From positions 434,001 to 498,000 of the forward strand of contig CAVWXP010000015.1 of the NCBI GenBank assembly GCA_963759175.1: a stretch of DNA of 64,000 nucleotides, read 5' to 3'. The DNA comes from SZUA-442 sp963759175 (GTDB lineage Bacteria > Actinomycetota > Acidimicrobiia > Spongiisociales > UBA5794). This document shows positions 45,757 through 53,705 of the stretch, in pieces. A program made the translations under genes and the position numbers. A model generated the notes under the pieces. That model did no database searches, was not told the DNA's origin, and saw only the letters and a list, made by a program, of their open reading frames with translations. The stretch's first letter is position 1. The number at the start of each line of letters is the position of its first letter.

Positions 45757-48477
45757 TCAGACGACCTCACCCAGCGCCTCCTCGAACACCTCGACGTCCA
45801 TCGAGGTGTCGCCACGCTTGCGATGCCAACCGTCCCAGAGCACGAGCATGCTCGGCAACAGGGCGGTGGCAGCGATCAGGGCGAGGAAGATCGTGTAGGC
45901 GAGCACGAACCCGAACTGCTGGAACGGGATCGTCGTCGAAAGCATGAGGACACCGAATCCCGCCATGGTCGTCATCGCTGATCCGGCGAGGGCACCACCC
46001 GTGTGCGTGAGCGTCTCTTGGACCGCATCGTCCGCATCGTCCTGGGTGACCCGCTCCTCGAGGTATCTCTGGGTGACATGGATCATGTACGGGATGCCGA
46101 TACCGATACCGATCGCTGAGATCGTCGAGGTGACGGGTCCGAACGCGATGCCGAACAACGCCATGAAGCCGAAGACCCAGATCACCACCATGGCGACGGG
46201 GATCGTGGTGATGACCCCGAGCATCGGACGCCGCAGTTCGAACCAGAAGTTGACCACCAGGAGCACCAGGGCCGCCAGGAGGGTCAGTGCCAGCGACGAA
46301 ACCTGGGAGTCACGCAGCGTCGTCACCACGAGGTCGCTGATGATGAACTGCGACGTGGCAACCGATGCGAGTCCGGCCGCCTGGACTGGCGCGAATGCCT
46401 CGTTCAAACCCTCTCCCAGGGCTCCGGCGCCCGGTTCTCCCGCCGTGGTGTCGAAATTGAACAGCGCCGCGTCGTAGGGACCGCCGACCTGACCGGAGAG
46501 GACGCTCACCATGATCTCGGGATGGTTCTGGTAGGCGATGTCGTACAACGGAGTCACGTCCCCGTTCTCGGGAACCGACCGATCCTGGCCGAACCCGACC
46601 TGGAGGGCGACATCGAACATCTCGGGATCGAACACGGCATTGTCCGGTGCGGGGTTGAGGAACTGGAACATCACGCTCATGAGTGACTGCCCGGTGGCGA
46701 ACTTCGTTCCTCCCGGCAGGGTGATGGATCCCACCTCGGGTACGTCAGCGGCGTTCGTGTAGGACTCCAGCATTGCATTCCATGCGCTGCCGGTCGCGAC
46801 CTCGCCCTCCACGAGGACGCTCGTCGTCTCGGGGAAGTTGAAGTTCTCGTCGATGGTCACCGCCGTGTCGCGGATGGGCGACGTGGTGGGGACGAAGTCG
46901 AGGAATGAGAACTGCGTCGAGAGACCCGTCATGGCGACACCGGCGAAGCCGGTGCCGATCACGAACGCAACGACGGTGATGACGGCGAAGCGCTTCGGGA
47001 GGAAGGCGAGGCTTCCCACGAGTCGAGGCACGAACCTGGCATCGCCGGCTTCGAGTCCGTCGGTGTCGAGGACCTCGCGACGCTCACCGCGTCGGTCGAG
47101 GAGCAGCCGAACGGCGGGAACGAACGTGAGCATGAGGAGGAACGATGCACCGATACCTATGGCGGCGAGAACACCGAACTCCATGATCGCGGGGATGTCG
47201 TTGGTGAGGTTCGTCAGGAAGCCGATGGCGGTCGTGAGCGTGGCGAGGACCAGCGCGATACCCACGGTTCGGATAGCCGTGGAGATGGACAGATCCACCG
47301 ATTTGCCCGCGGCCAGCTCCTGGCGGTAGCGGGTGGTGACGTGGATCGAGTAGTCGACGCCGAGGCCGATGAGGAGGATTGGCAGGATCTGGGCCAGCTG
47401 GGATGCGTCCTCGAAGAGGATGTTGCCGAACCCGTTCACCCACTGGATCGCGAACCCGATCGTCAGGAAGGTCAACAAGGTATCAGCCGTGGTGCGACGC
47501 AACTTCCTGCTGGCGAACGTCCACATCAGGAAGGCAGCCAGGTACAGGAGAGCAGCGATGCCGAGCACCGTTCCGAGCTCGGCCTCACCCCATGCTTCGG
47601 GGAAGACATCGGGGAAGAGCAAGCCGAGGCTGGGAGCCACGGCCACGAGCACGCCTGCGATCATGAGCCCGACACCGAGGTAGAACAGGGCGCGGTCTCG
47701 GAATGCGGTCGGCTTCACGACGAAGACGAGGGCGAGGACGAGCAGGATGATCAATCCCGCTGCGGCGAACATGCGCAGGATCTCATCCTGGAAATCGTCG
47801 CCGGAGGCGAATATGAGCTCCTGGCTGAATGCCGCATCGGTGATCGAATCCGGGGTTGCCGCCTCCTCGACCGATGTCGCGACGGCGAGCGCACGTGCAG
47901 CGGCCTCGTCGAAGTCGGCGTCGGTCTCGTAGGTGATGGAGGTGAGGCCGTAGGTTGCGGTTCCGGCAGACAGATCTGCGTCCTCGGACACGAGCGCCGT
48001 CAGGAAGCCCTGGAACTCGGGAGGCGCAGCCTGGAGGCCCTGGCTGTAGAGCGCCTTCACCTCGGCATCGGAGGTCGGCACCGGCGCACCGGCCTGGATC
48101 GCGAACTGCACGGGGGCGAGGTACGAGAGCACGGCCGGGGACTGGTCACTGTCGACGAGGTATTCGGCCCCCTCACCGCTACGCACCGATTCGTCGAGGG
48201 CGGTCGCAGCCGTGAATCCGTCGAGGGTGATCACGTCACCGGTGGAACTCGATGTGAGGACCTGCAAACGCGTCGTCGTCGTGCCGAATGTGTCACCGAT
48301 CGTGGAGATCGCCGTCAACTCTGGCGCTTCAGGTGCGAACGATTCGTTCTGATCCTCTGCAGGTGTGAAGTTGGCACCGAAGCCACTCAAGACGAAGGTG
48401 ACGACGAGGGTCAGAGCGATGACCACCCACGGCAACCGACGAACGGAGGCGGCGAGGAAATTGACGATGATCTTCAC
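45757..48477 (-). CDS. MMPL/RND-family membrane transporter
   Basis: 906-residue transporter with two related halves. Each half has a leading membrane segment, a large external domain (about 39-230 and 520-710) and a membrane bundle. The first half appears to have extra hydrophobic segments (about 236-350). The proton-relay signature GVDYSIH (Asp375-Tyr376) is present in the first half, but the second has IPYMIH, with Pro796 in place of Asp. MMPL proteins often export lipids in actinomycetes; the substrate here is unknown. The GTG has an ACGGAGGA Shine-Dalgarno, which lies inside the extended thrS frame. Confidence 0.9.
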   Translation of the reverse strand: MKIIVNFLAASVRRLPWVVIALTLVVTFVLSGFGANFTPAEDQNESFAPEAPELTAISTIGDTFGTTTTRLQVLTSSSTGDVITLDGFTAATALDESVRSGEGAEYLVDSDQSPAVLSYLAPVQFAIQAGAPVPTSDAEVKALYSQGLQAAPPEFQGFLTALVSEDADLSAGTATYGLTSITYETDADFDEAAARALAVATSVEEAATPDSITDAAFSQELIFASGDDFQDEILRMFAAAGLIILLVLALVFVVKPTAFRDRALFYLGVGLMIAGVLVAVAPSLGLLFPDVFPEAWGEAELGTVLGIAALLYLAAFLMWTFASRKLRRTTADTLLTFLTIGFAIQWVNGFGNILFEDASQLAQILPILLIGLGVDYSIHVTTRYRQELAAGKSVDLSISTAIRTVGIALVLATLTTAIGFLTNLTNDIPAIMEFGVLAAIGIGASFLLMLTFVPAVRLLLDRRGERREVLDTDGLEAGDARFVPRLVGSLAFLPKRFAVITVVAFVIGTGFAGVAMTGLSTQFSFLDFVPTTSPIRDTAVTIDENFNFPETTSVLVEGEVATGSAWNAMLESYTNAADVPEVGSITLPGGTKFATGQSLMSVMFQFLNPAPDNAVFDPEMFDVALQVGFGQDRSVPENGDVTPLYDIAYQNHPEIMVSVLSGQVGGPYDAALFNFDTTAGEPGAGALGEGLNEAFAPVQAAGLASVATSQFIISDLVVTTLRDSQVSSLALTLLAALVLLVVNFWFELRRPMLGVITTIPVAMVVIWVFGFMALFGIAFGPVTSTISAIGIGIGIPYMIHVTQRYLEERVTQDDADDAVQETLTHTGGALAGSAMTTMAGFGVLMLSTTIPFQQFGFVLAYTIFLALIAATALLPSMLVLWDGWHRKRGDTSMDVEVFEEALGEVV

Positions 48478-50500
48478 GGGAGTCCTCCGTAATGGAGTGC
48501 GGGCTGATGACGTTCCGTGGGGAGATTAGGTGGGAGTCGGGTCCGAACGAGCGATCAGCGCGGGGCGCGACAGCAGCGACGATCTCGTCCCGAGCGGCGT
48601 CGAGCGCCACGCCCCGTCGTTCGTGCTCGTCGCCGCGCCAGCGCAGTCCCACCGTCCCAGCCTCCACGTCCTTGTCCCCGACGACGAGGATCGCAGGATG
48701 CTTGTGGGTGATGGCCTTGCGAATCTTCTCACCGACCGTCTCGTCGGCGGTGTCGACATCGACGCGCACCCCTGCCGACCGCAACTCCTCACCCACGGAC
48801 TGCGCGTAGTCGTTGTGCCGATCGGCCACGGGGACGACGGTGGCCTGCACAGGAGCGAGCCATCCGGGGAATGCCCCGGCATAGTGCTCGACCAGTATGC
48901 CCACGAATCGCTCGACGGAGCCGAGCAGGGCACGGTGGATCATCACGGGCCTCACACGGGTGTTCTCGCTCGAGGCATACTCGAGGTCGAAGTTCTCGGG
49001 TTGGGCGAAGTCCACCTGGATGGTGGACAGCTGCCACCTCCTGCCGATGGCATCCTTGATGTGGATGTCGATCTTCGGCCCATAGAAGGCGCCCTCGCCT
49101 GCGGCGAGTTGGTACGACAGACCTGCCGTGTCGAGCACAGCCGCGAGATATGCCTCGGCCTTCACCCACAGGTCGGGATCTCCGACGAACTTGTCAGGGC
49201 GCGTGGAGAGATCCGCTTCGAAGTCTTCGAACCCGAAATCGCGCAGAACCATGAGCACGAAGTCCAATAGGCGCTGCAACTCGTCGGCGAGGTCCTCCTC
49301 GGTCGTGAAGATGTGGCTGTCGTCCTGGGTGAAACCGCGTGCGCGCATGAGACCGTGGAGGACGCCTGACCGCTCGTAGCGGTAGACGGTGCCGAGCTCG
49401 AACAGGCGGAGGGGCAGTTCCCGGTAGGACCGACTCCGGGCTTTGTAGATGAGTATGTGCCCCGGGCAGTTCATCGGCTTGACGAAGTAGCCCTGACCCG
49501 TGCCATCAGCTCCGGGATCGAGCTCCATCTCGGGATACATGCCTTCGCGGTAGAAGTCGACGTGTCCCGAGGTCTGCCACAGGTCTGCCTTTGCGATGTG
49601 TGGCGTGACGACGTACTCGTACCCGTGATCGGCATGCGTCCGGCGGGAGTAGTCCTCGACGGTACGGCGCAGGATCCCGCCGTGTGGATGCCACACCGCG
49701 AGGCCGCTGCCCAACTCGGTCGGGAACGAGAACAGGTCCAGCTCGTTCCCGAGGCGCCGGTGATCCCTTCTGCTCGCCTCCTCGAGACGCAGGAGGTACT
49801 CGTCGAGGGCCTTGGTCGATTCCCAGGCCGTGCCGTAGATCCGCTGGAGCTGTTCCCTGGCTTCGTCGCCACGCCAATAGGCGCCGGCCGTGCGCATCAG
49901 CTTGAACGCCTTCAGGCGCGACGTCGACGGGAGGTGCGGACCGCGGCAGAGGTCCACGAACGCCTCGTTGCGGTACGTGCTGACGGTGTCGCCTGCCACC
50001 CCTTCATCGGCATCGACGCCTTCGATGATCTCGCGCTTGAAGGGTTGATCGGAGAAGGCGGCGAGCGCCTCGGTGATCGACAACTCACCGCGCGTGAAGG
50101 CCTGGTCCTCCTCGACGATCTCGCTCATGCGTTGCTCGATGCGCTCGAGGTCCTCGGGCGTGAACGGCTCCTCGACGGAGAAGTCGTAGTAGAAGCCGTC
50201 CTCGATAGCCGGACCGATCGCGAACTTCGCACCCGGGAAGAGATCGAGCACGGCCTGGGCCATGATGTGCGCCGCCGAGTGGCGGATCACGTGGCGACCG
50301 GCCTCGGTGTTCTCCGTGACGATCGACAGCGATGCGTCGTGCTCGATCGGACGGTGCAGGTCGTACATGCCTCCATCCACCGTGACGGCGACCGCGGCCT
50401 TCGCCAGGCGCGGACCGATGTCGGTTGCGACGTCGTGGCCGGTGACGCCGCTGTCGTAGTCGCGCACGGAGCCGTCGGGGAGGGTGATACGGATGGACAC
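48329..50500 (-). CDS. thrS: Threonyl-tRNA synthetase with an abnormal 3' extension
   Basis: Starts at the GTG of SIRITLPDGSVRDY; AAAGG lies nine bases upstream and the in-frame extension further upstream has no homology. The domains are TGS (1-60), the editing domain (HSAAHIMAQAV, CRGPHL), the class II core (PMNCPGHILIYKARSRSYRELPLR in adjacent parts, HRALLGSVERF) and the anticodon domain (ILVVGDKDVEAGTVGLRWRG). Homology ends near EIVAAVAPR, yet the frame stays open for about 75 more codons and covers the first 149 bases of the MMPL gene. A stop (TAA, 48526-48528) exists in the neighbouring frame. TAGCCT at 50530-50535 may be its promoter. Confidence 0.95.
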   Translation of the reverse strand: MSIRITLPDGSVRDYDSGVTGHDVATDIGPRLAKAAVAVTVDGGMYDLHRPIEHDASLSIVTENTEAGRHVIRHSAAHIMAQAVLDLFPGAKFAIGPAIEDGFYYDFSVEEPFTPEDLERIEQRMSEIVEEDQAFTRGELSITEALAAFSDQPFKREIIEGVDADEGVAGDTVSTYRNEAFVDLCRGPHLPSTSRLKAFKLMRTAGAYWRGDEAREQLQRIYGTAWESTKALDEYLLRLEEASRRDHRRLGNELDLFSFPTELGSGLAVWHPHGGILRRTVEDYSRRTHADHGYEYVVTPHIAKADLWQTSGHVDFYREGMYPEMELDPGADGTGQGYFVKPMNCPGHILIYKARSRSYRELPLRLFELGTVYRYERSGVLHGLMRARGFTQDDSHIFTTEEDLADELQRLLDFVLMVLRDFGFEDFEADLSTRPDKFVGDPDLWVKAEAYLAAVLDTAGLSYQLAAGEGAFYGPKIDIHIKDAIGRRWQLSTIQVDFAQPENFDLEYASSENTRVRPVMIHRALLGSVERFVGILVEHYAGAFPGWLAPVQATVVPVADRHNDYAQSVGEELRSAGVRVDVDTADETVGEKIRKAITHKHPAILVVGDKDVEAGTVGLRWRGDEHERRGVALDAARDEIVAAVAPRADRSFGPDSHLISPRNVISPHSITEDSREDHRQFPRRLRSSVAVGGHRSDPRRHLRLEWLRCQLHTCRGSERIVRT

Positions 50501-50538
50501 GGTGATCTGCCTTTGTCGAATGCGCGGCAAGGCTACCC

Positions 50539-51456
50539 GTGCCGGGTCGTCATGCCGATGGAGAGGTGCAAGAATGCCGAACGATCCCGGAGGCCGAACT
50601 GGAACCACACGCGATCGCCAGGATGCTCGCAGTCGGCGGCACCTTTCAAGAACTCACGGGCGCCACCTCTCTGGTGGGGCCCAATCGCGTGTTCCGCATC
50701 TGGCGCAAGGGCAAGAGTTTCATTCTGAAGGTCTACGGGTCCGATGCCCGCCAACGCAGGGAAGCCCATGCGCTCCAAGCCCTCGAAGGGATCCACAATC
50801 TCCCCAGAATCGTCGATCGTGGTGTCCACGACGACAGCCACTGGATCACGTTCGAGGATGCGGGGCGGTGGAACCTCCAGTCGCTGCCGGAGAACCCCGG
50901 CCTGGCACGCACGGCCGGCAGGATCCTCGCGGACGTCCACGCAGCTGATCGCACGCCAATGTCGAACCTCGCTCGCGGTATCGATGACGAATGGGTTGCG
51001 GTCGACTTCCGCTCCTCCGTCAAACGTCTCGAGCGCTATCGGGGGCGCGTTGGCATCAGCCAGGCCCAGATCGATGCCGCCCTGGAGCTCAATCCACCGT
51101 ATGCCGGCACACCGGTGGTAGCCCACACCGATCCGGTCGTGCGCAATTTCATCGTCGATGACGACGGGCATCTCACGTTGATCGACTGGGGATGGGCAAC
51201 GCTGGCGCCCCCCGAGTGGGACTTGACCCGCGTCGTGTGGTCGGCATCCATGCACGCAGGACCGGCGGCGGCCCGAGCGGTGATCGACGGCTACGGCAAG
51301 GACATCGATGGCGTCCAGCTCGACCGGTGGATCGTCTACCACGCCGCGCAGACACTCGTGAGCTACGCCGAACGCAACCTCGCTGCCCGACCCGGTGACG
51401 TCCCGGACAATCTGACAGCCGAGTTCGATCGAGCGGTACTCGGCGCCACGTCCTGA
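50539..51456 (+). CDS. Aminoglycoside phosphotransferase/choline kinase-fold enzyme
   Basis: About 305 residues from the GTG used here; later starts are possible. The kinase-fold catalytic loop is HTDPVVRNF (His196, Asp198, Asn203) and the metal Asp is in LIDWGWA (Asp216), so the site is intact. The N-lobe has RIWRKGKSFILKVYG with the ATP Lys. These features place it in the APH superfamily, which also includes choline, homoserine and macrolide kinases. Nothing in the context shows the substrate, and resistance should not be assumed. It diverges from thrS with only 38 bases between them. Confidence 0.82.
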   Translation: MPGRHADGEVQECRTIPEAELEPHAIARMLAVGGTFQELTGATSLVGPNRVFRIWRKGKSFILKVYGSDARQRREAHALQALEGIHNLPRIVDRGVHDDSHWITFEDAGRWNLQSLPENPGLARTAGRILADVHAADRTPMSNLARGIDDEWVAVDFRSSVKRLERYRGRVGISQAQIDAALELNPPYAGTPVVAHTDPVVRNFIVDDDGHLTLIDWGWATLAPPEWDLTRVVWSASMHAGPAAARAVIDGYGKDIDGVQLDRWIVYHAAQTLVSYAERNLAARPGDVPDNLTAEFDRAVLGATS

Positions 51457-51544
51457 CAGCCGGTGGCGAACCCCGTGAGCTTCGTAAATACCCGGGGTTT
51501 TCGCGTTCCCTACCTACATTCCAGTATCCGATGGAGGGATCTGG

Positions 51545-51748
51545 ATGTTGGAGATGGCACTTGCAGCGTTCCTCGTCACGATCGCCCTCGTGGCGATCGG
51601 CGGCAAGTCGAACACCGCGACGGACACGAATACGACGACAGGCATCACCTTCAAGGGTGACGGCTCGGATCTTCCATGCCCGTGGTGCACGGCCCAGACC
51701 TCCGAGCACGACGATCACTGCCCCCAGTGCGGGCAACGCTTCGGTTGA
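51545..51748 (+). CDS. Small membrane-anchored zinc-ribbon protein
   Basis: 67 residues: an N-terminal hydrophobic helix (about 4-19), a Thr-rich linker, and a zinc ribbon CPWC...CPQC (Cys45, 48, 59, 62). A GGAGGG six bases before the ATG supports expression, and TACATT upstream could be a promoter. Such tiny anchored ribbons are common but mostly uncharacterised; it may be a docking or adaptor protein. It lies between the kinase-fold gene and mshD. Confidence 0.65.
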   Translation: MLEMALAAFLVTIALVAIGGKSNTATDTNTTTGITFKGDGSDLPCPWCTAQTSEHDDHCPQCGQRFG

Positions 51749-51805
51749 AGCCCCCACGCGACGGCGCGAACGTCGGGTGGTCCGCTGACTCGCCAAGCCG
51801 TCCGT

Positions 51806-52657
51806 TCAGCTTCGCGCATACTCCGTGTTGGTCCTGTCGATGACCATTCCCATTCGCTCGTAGAGCTCGACGGCGATGGTGTTGGCGAGGTCCACCCACA
51901 ACGCTCCCCTGACGACACCGGGTTCCCCGGCGAGGTGAGCGAACCCGGCAAGGGTCAGGCGACGACCGAGTCCGAGTCCGTGCCGATCGGGGTCGACAGC
52001 GATTCGATAGATCTCGCCGTCTCCGTTGTCATGCACCTTCGTCCAACAGAATCCGCTGATCGGACCCTCGGCGGGCGCCAGGACGATGCCGTCCGGGGAG
52101 AACCAGGGCTCTTGTGTCAGCGATCGGAACTCCTCGGCATCGAGTGCCGCTGCCTCGCGGTGGTTGGCGAAGGCCCTGGCGTTGATCGCAATCAGGGCTT
52201 CGGTGTCGGCCCACGTGAACCGCCGCACATCCTCGGGACCCGCGCCATCGGTTCGTAGCGGTAGCTCGACCACCATGTATGCCAGGGTTCGGCGTGCGAC
52301 GAATCCCAGTTCCACGAGGGCCTCGGACGATGTCGTTCGTGACGTCCATACGGTGACCGGTGCACCGGCGGGCACGGAGGCGAGGCCTGCCCGCAACACC
52401 GATCCCTCGAACGCTGAGAACTGCATGTCGCGACGCACGGCGGTCTCGAGCTCCCAGATGTCCGATCCATCACCCTGGCGGTGAGGCGCAGCGATGGCCA
52501 CGGCGACGATGTCCTCGCCCTCTGCCACGACGACGATGTCCTCCGGGGTTCGACGAAGGCGATGGCGCTTGGCTTCACTGACAGCCTCGATACCAGATTC
52601 TCCGCCGAGGTCGGCGAGGAATCGTTCGATGGCTTCGGGGCTGGGCACGGGCTGCAC
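51806..52657 (-). CDS. mshD: Mycothiol synthase (tandem GNAT acetyltransferase)
   Basis: 283-residue protein with two GNAT domains that acetylates Cys-GlcN-Ins to give mycothiol. The C-terminal domain has INARAFANHREAA, EPWFSPDGIVL, FCWTKVH and IYRIAVDPDRHGLGLGRRL, all close to MshD. VDLANTIAVELYERMGM is its last strand and helix. The N-terminal GNAT half is less conserved, as usual. The first GTG (52657) overlaps a TAGGGT hexamer; GTG 52648, seven bases after that hexamer, may be the true leaderless start. It indicates mycothiol as the main thiol. Confidence 0.88.
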   Translation of the reverse strand: MQPVPSPEAIERFLADLGGESGIEAVSEAKRHRLRRTPEDIVVVAEGEDIVAVAIAAPHRQGDGSDIWELETAVRRDMQFSAFEGSVLRAGLASVPAGAPVTVWTSRTTSSEALVELGFVARRTLAYMVVELPLRTDGAGPEDVRRFTWADTEALIAINARAFANHREAAALDAEEFRSLTQEPWFSPDGIVLAPAEGPISGFCWTKVHDNGDGEIYRIAVDPDRHGLGLGRRLTLAGFAHLAGEPGVVRGALWVDLANTIAVELYERMGMVIDRTNTEYARS

Positions 52658-52661
52658 CCTA
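52656..52661 (-). promoter_or_regulatory. Leaderless -10 element of mshD (TAGGGT, N7, GTG at 52648)
   Basis: TAGGGT overlaps the first possible GTG and ends seven bases before the next in-frame GTG. If real, the protein starts three codons later than the longest frame. Confidence 0.4.
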
Positions 52662-52701
52662 GGCGATCACGTCGTGGCCCCCACCGCCCGATGATCGGAG
52701 G

Positions 52702-52707
52702 TAGGAT
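52702..52707 (+). promoter_or_regulatory. Leaderless -10 element of the patatin gene (TAGGAT, N8, GTG)
   Basis: TAGGAT ends eight bases before the GTG. A GGAGG also lies upstream but is too far from the GTG for a normal Shine-Dalgarno. Confidence 0.4.
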
Positions 52708-52715
52708 CGGCGATC

Positions 52716-53675
52716 GTGGGAACGGTAGGACTCGTCTTGGGTGGCGGTGGTGTCACGGGAGCGGCCTTCCACTTCGGCGCCCTCTTGGCGCTGGAGATGG
52801 CAACTGGCTGGAATCCCGACGATGCCGAGGTCGTCATCGGCACCTCCTCCGGCGCGTTCGCCGGTGCGATGGTGCGCGCCAACGCCGTCCATCTCGACAC
52901 CTTTGCCGGGACCGGCGAGACGACCGAAGAGATTCACGAGTGGCTCAACGGGTACCTCTACCGACGTGGAGCGCCGAGGGGCGCGGTCCGTTGGCTTCGA
53001 CGGGGCCTGTTGCCGGCGATCCGCAAGCCGAGCCTCCACATTGCGCTCGCGAGCCCCGGCATGTACCGCACGGACGGGATCCAGGAGTGGGTAGCCGACG
53101 CCGCCGGTGACCTCGCCCACGGGTGGCCGACCAAGCCAACGGCACTCGTCGCCTACGACGTCGAACGCCGCACCCGCGTGCCGTTCGGGACCGAAGCGGC
53201 CCCGAGGGCAACGATGGCCGAGGCCGTCGCGGCATCGATCGCCGTGCCGTTCGTCTACGAGCCGGTGAGGATCGAGGATCGGTGGTACGCCGACGGGGGC
53301 CTCGCCTCCGGGACATCGGCCGATCTCGTGCTGGCGAGGGACGAGCCACTCGATCTCGTGTTGATCATCGCTCCCCTTGCGGCAACCGCCCCACGATCAG
53401 GTGGACGGTTCTATGAGGACGTGTTCGACCGTGCCGGTCGATCGGCGCTCGCCTCCGAGATCGCGAAGATCAAGAAGGCATGGCCGACGACCGAGATCCT
53501 GGTGCTCCGCCCCGATGAGGATGTGCTCGAGATCTCACGTCCGAATCCCATGTCGGTCGCTGCCGCGATCCCCACGTTCCTCGAGACGCTCCGGTCGATG
53601 AAGCACGAACTCGCCCACGCTTCGGTGTGGGCAACACTGTGCCGCCACCTCGACGGCGAACTCCTCTCGCAGTAG
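52716..53675 (+). CDS. Patatin-like phospholipase/lipid hydrolase
   Basis: 319-residue Ser/Asp hydrolase. The oxyanion loop LGGGGVTGAAF (8-18), the nucleophile Ser44 in GTSSG and the dyad Asp193 in YADGGLASG are all present. The likely substrate is a lipid acyl ester. No signal peptide is visible, so it is probably cytoplasmic or membrane-peripheral. It converges on the cyclase-like gene downstream with a 30-base gap and diverges from mshD. Confidence 0.9.
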   Translation: MGTVGLVLGGGGVTGAAFHFGALLALEMATGWNPDDAEVVIGTSSGAFAGAMVRANAVHLDTFAGTGETTEEIHEWLNGYLYRRGAPRGAVRWLRRGLLPAIRKPSLHIALASPGMYRTDGIQEWVADAAGDLAHGWPTKPTALVAYDVERRTRVPFGTEAAPRATMAEAVAASIAVPFVYEPVRIEDRWYADGGLASGTSADLVLARDEPLDLVLIIAPLAATAPRSGGRFYEDVFDRAGRSALASEIAKIKKAWPTTEILVLRPDEDVLEISRPNPMSVAAAIPTFLETLRSMKHELAHASVWATLCRHLDGELLSQ

Positions 53676-53705
53676 GCGGCACGGACCGACCTGCTGCGCT
53701 TCGGC

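Noticed and set aside
47341..48492. Plus-strand open frame of 383 codons opposite the MMPL gene
   Set aside because: Low-complexity Glu/Asp/Arg-rich shadow with no motif; the minus-strand transporter has clear membrane segments.
49457..50728. Plus-strand open frame of 423 codons spanning thrS and the kinase-fold gene start
   Set aside because: It crosses two well-supported genes and contains no recognisable domain.
50539..51456. Antibiotic resistance gene (aminoglycoside phosphotransferase)
   Set aside because: The fold is shared by many metabolic kinases and no resistance-specific motif or mobile context is visible.
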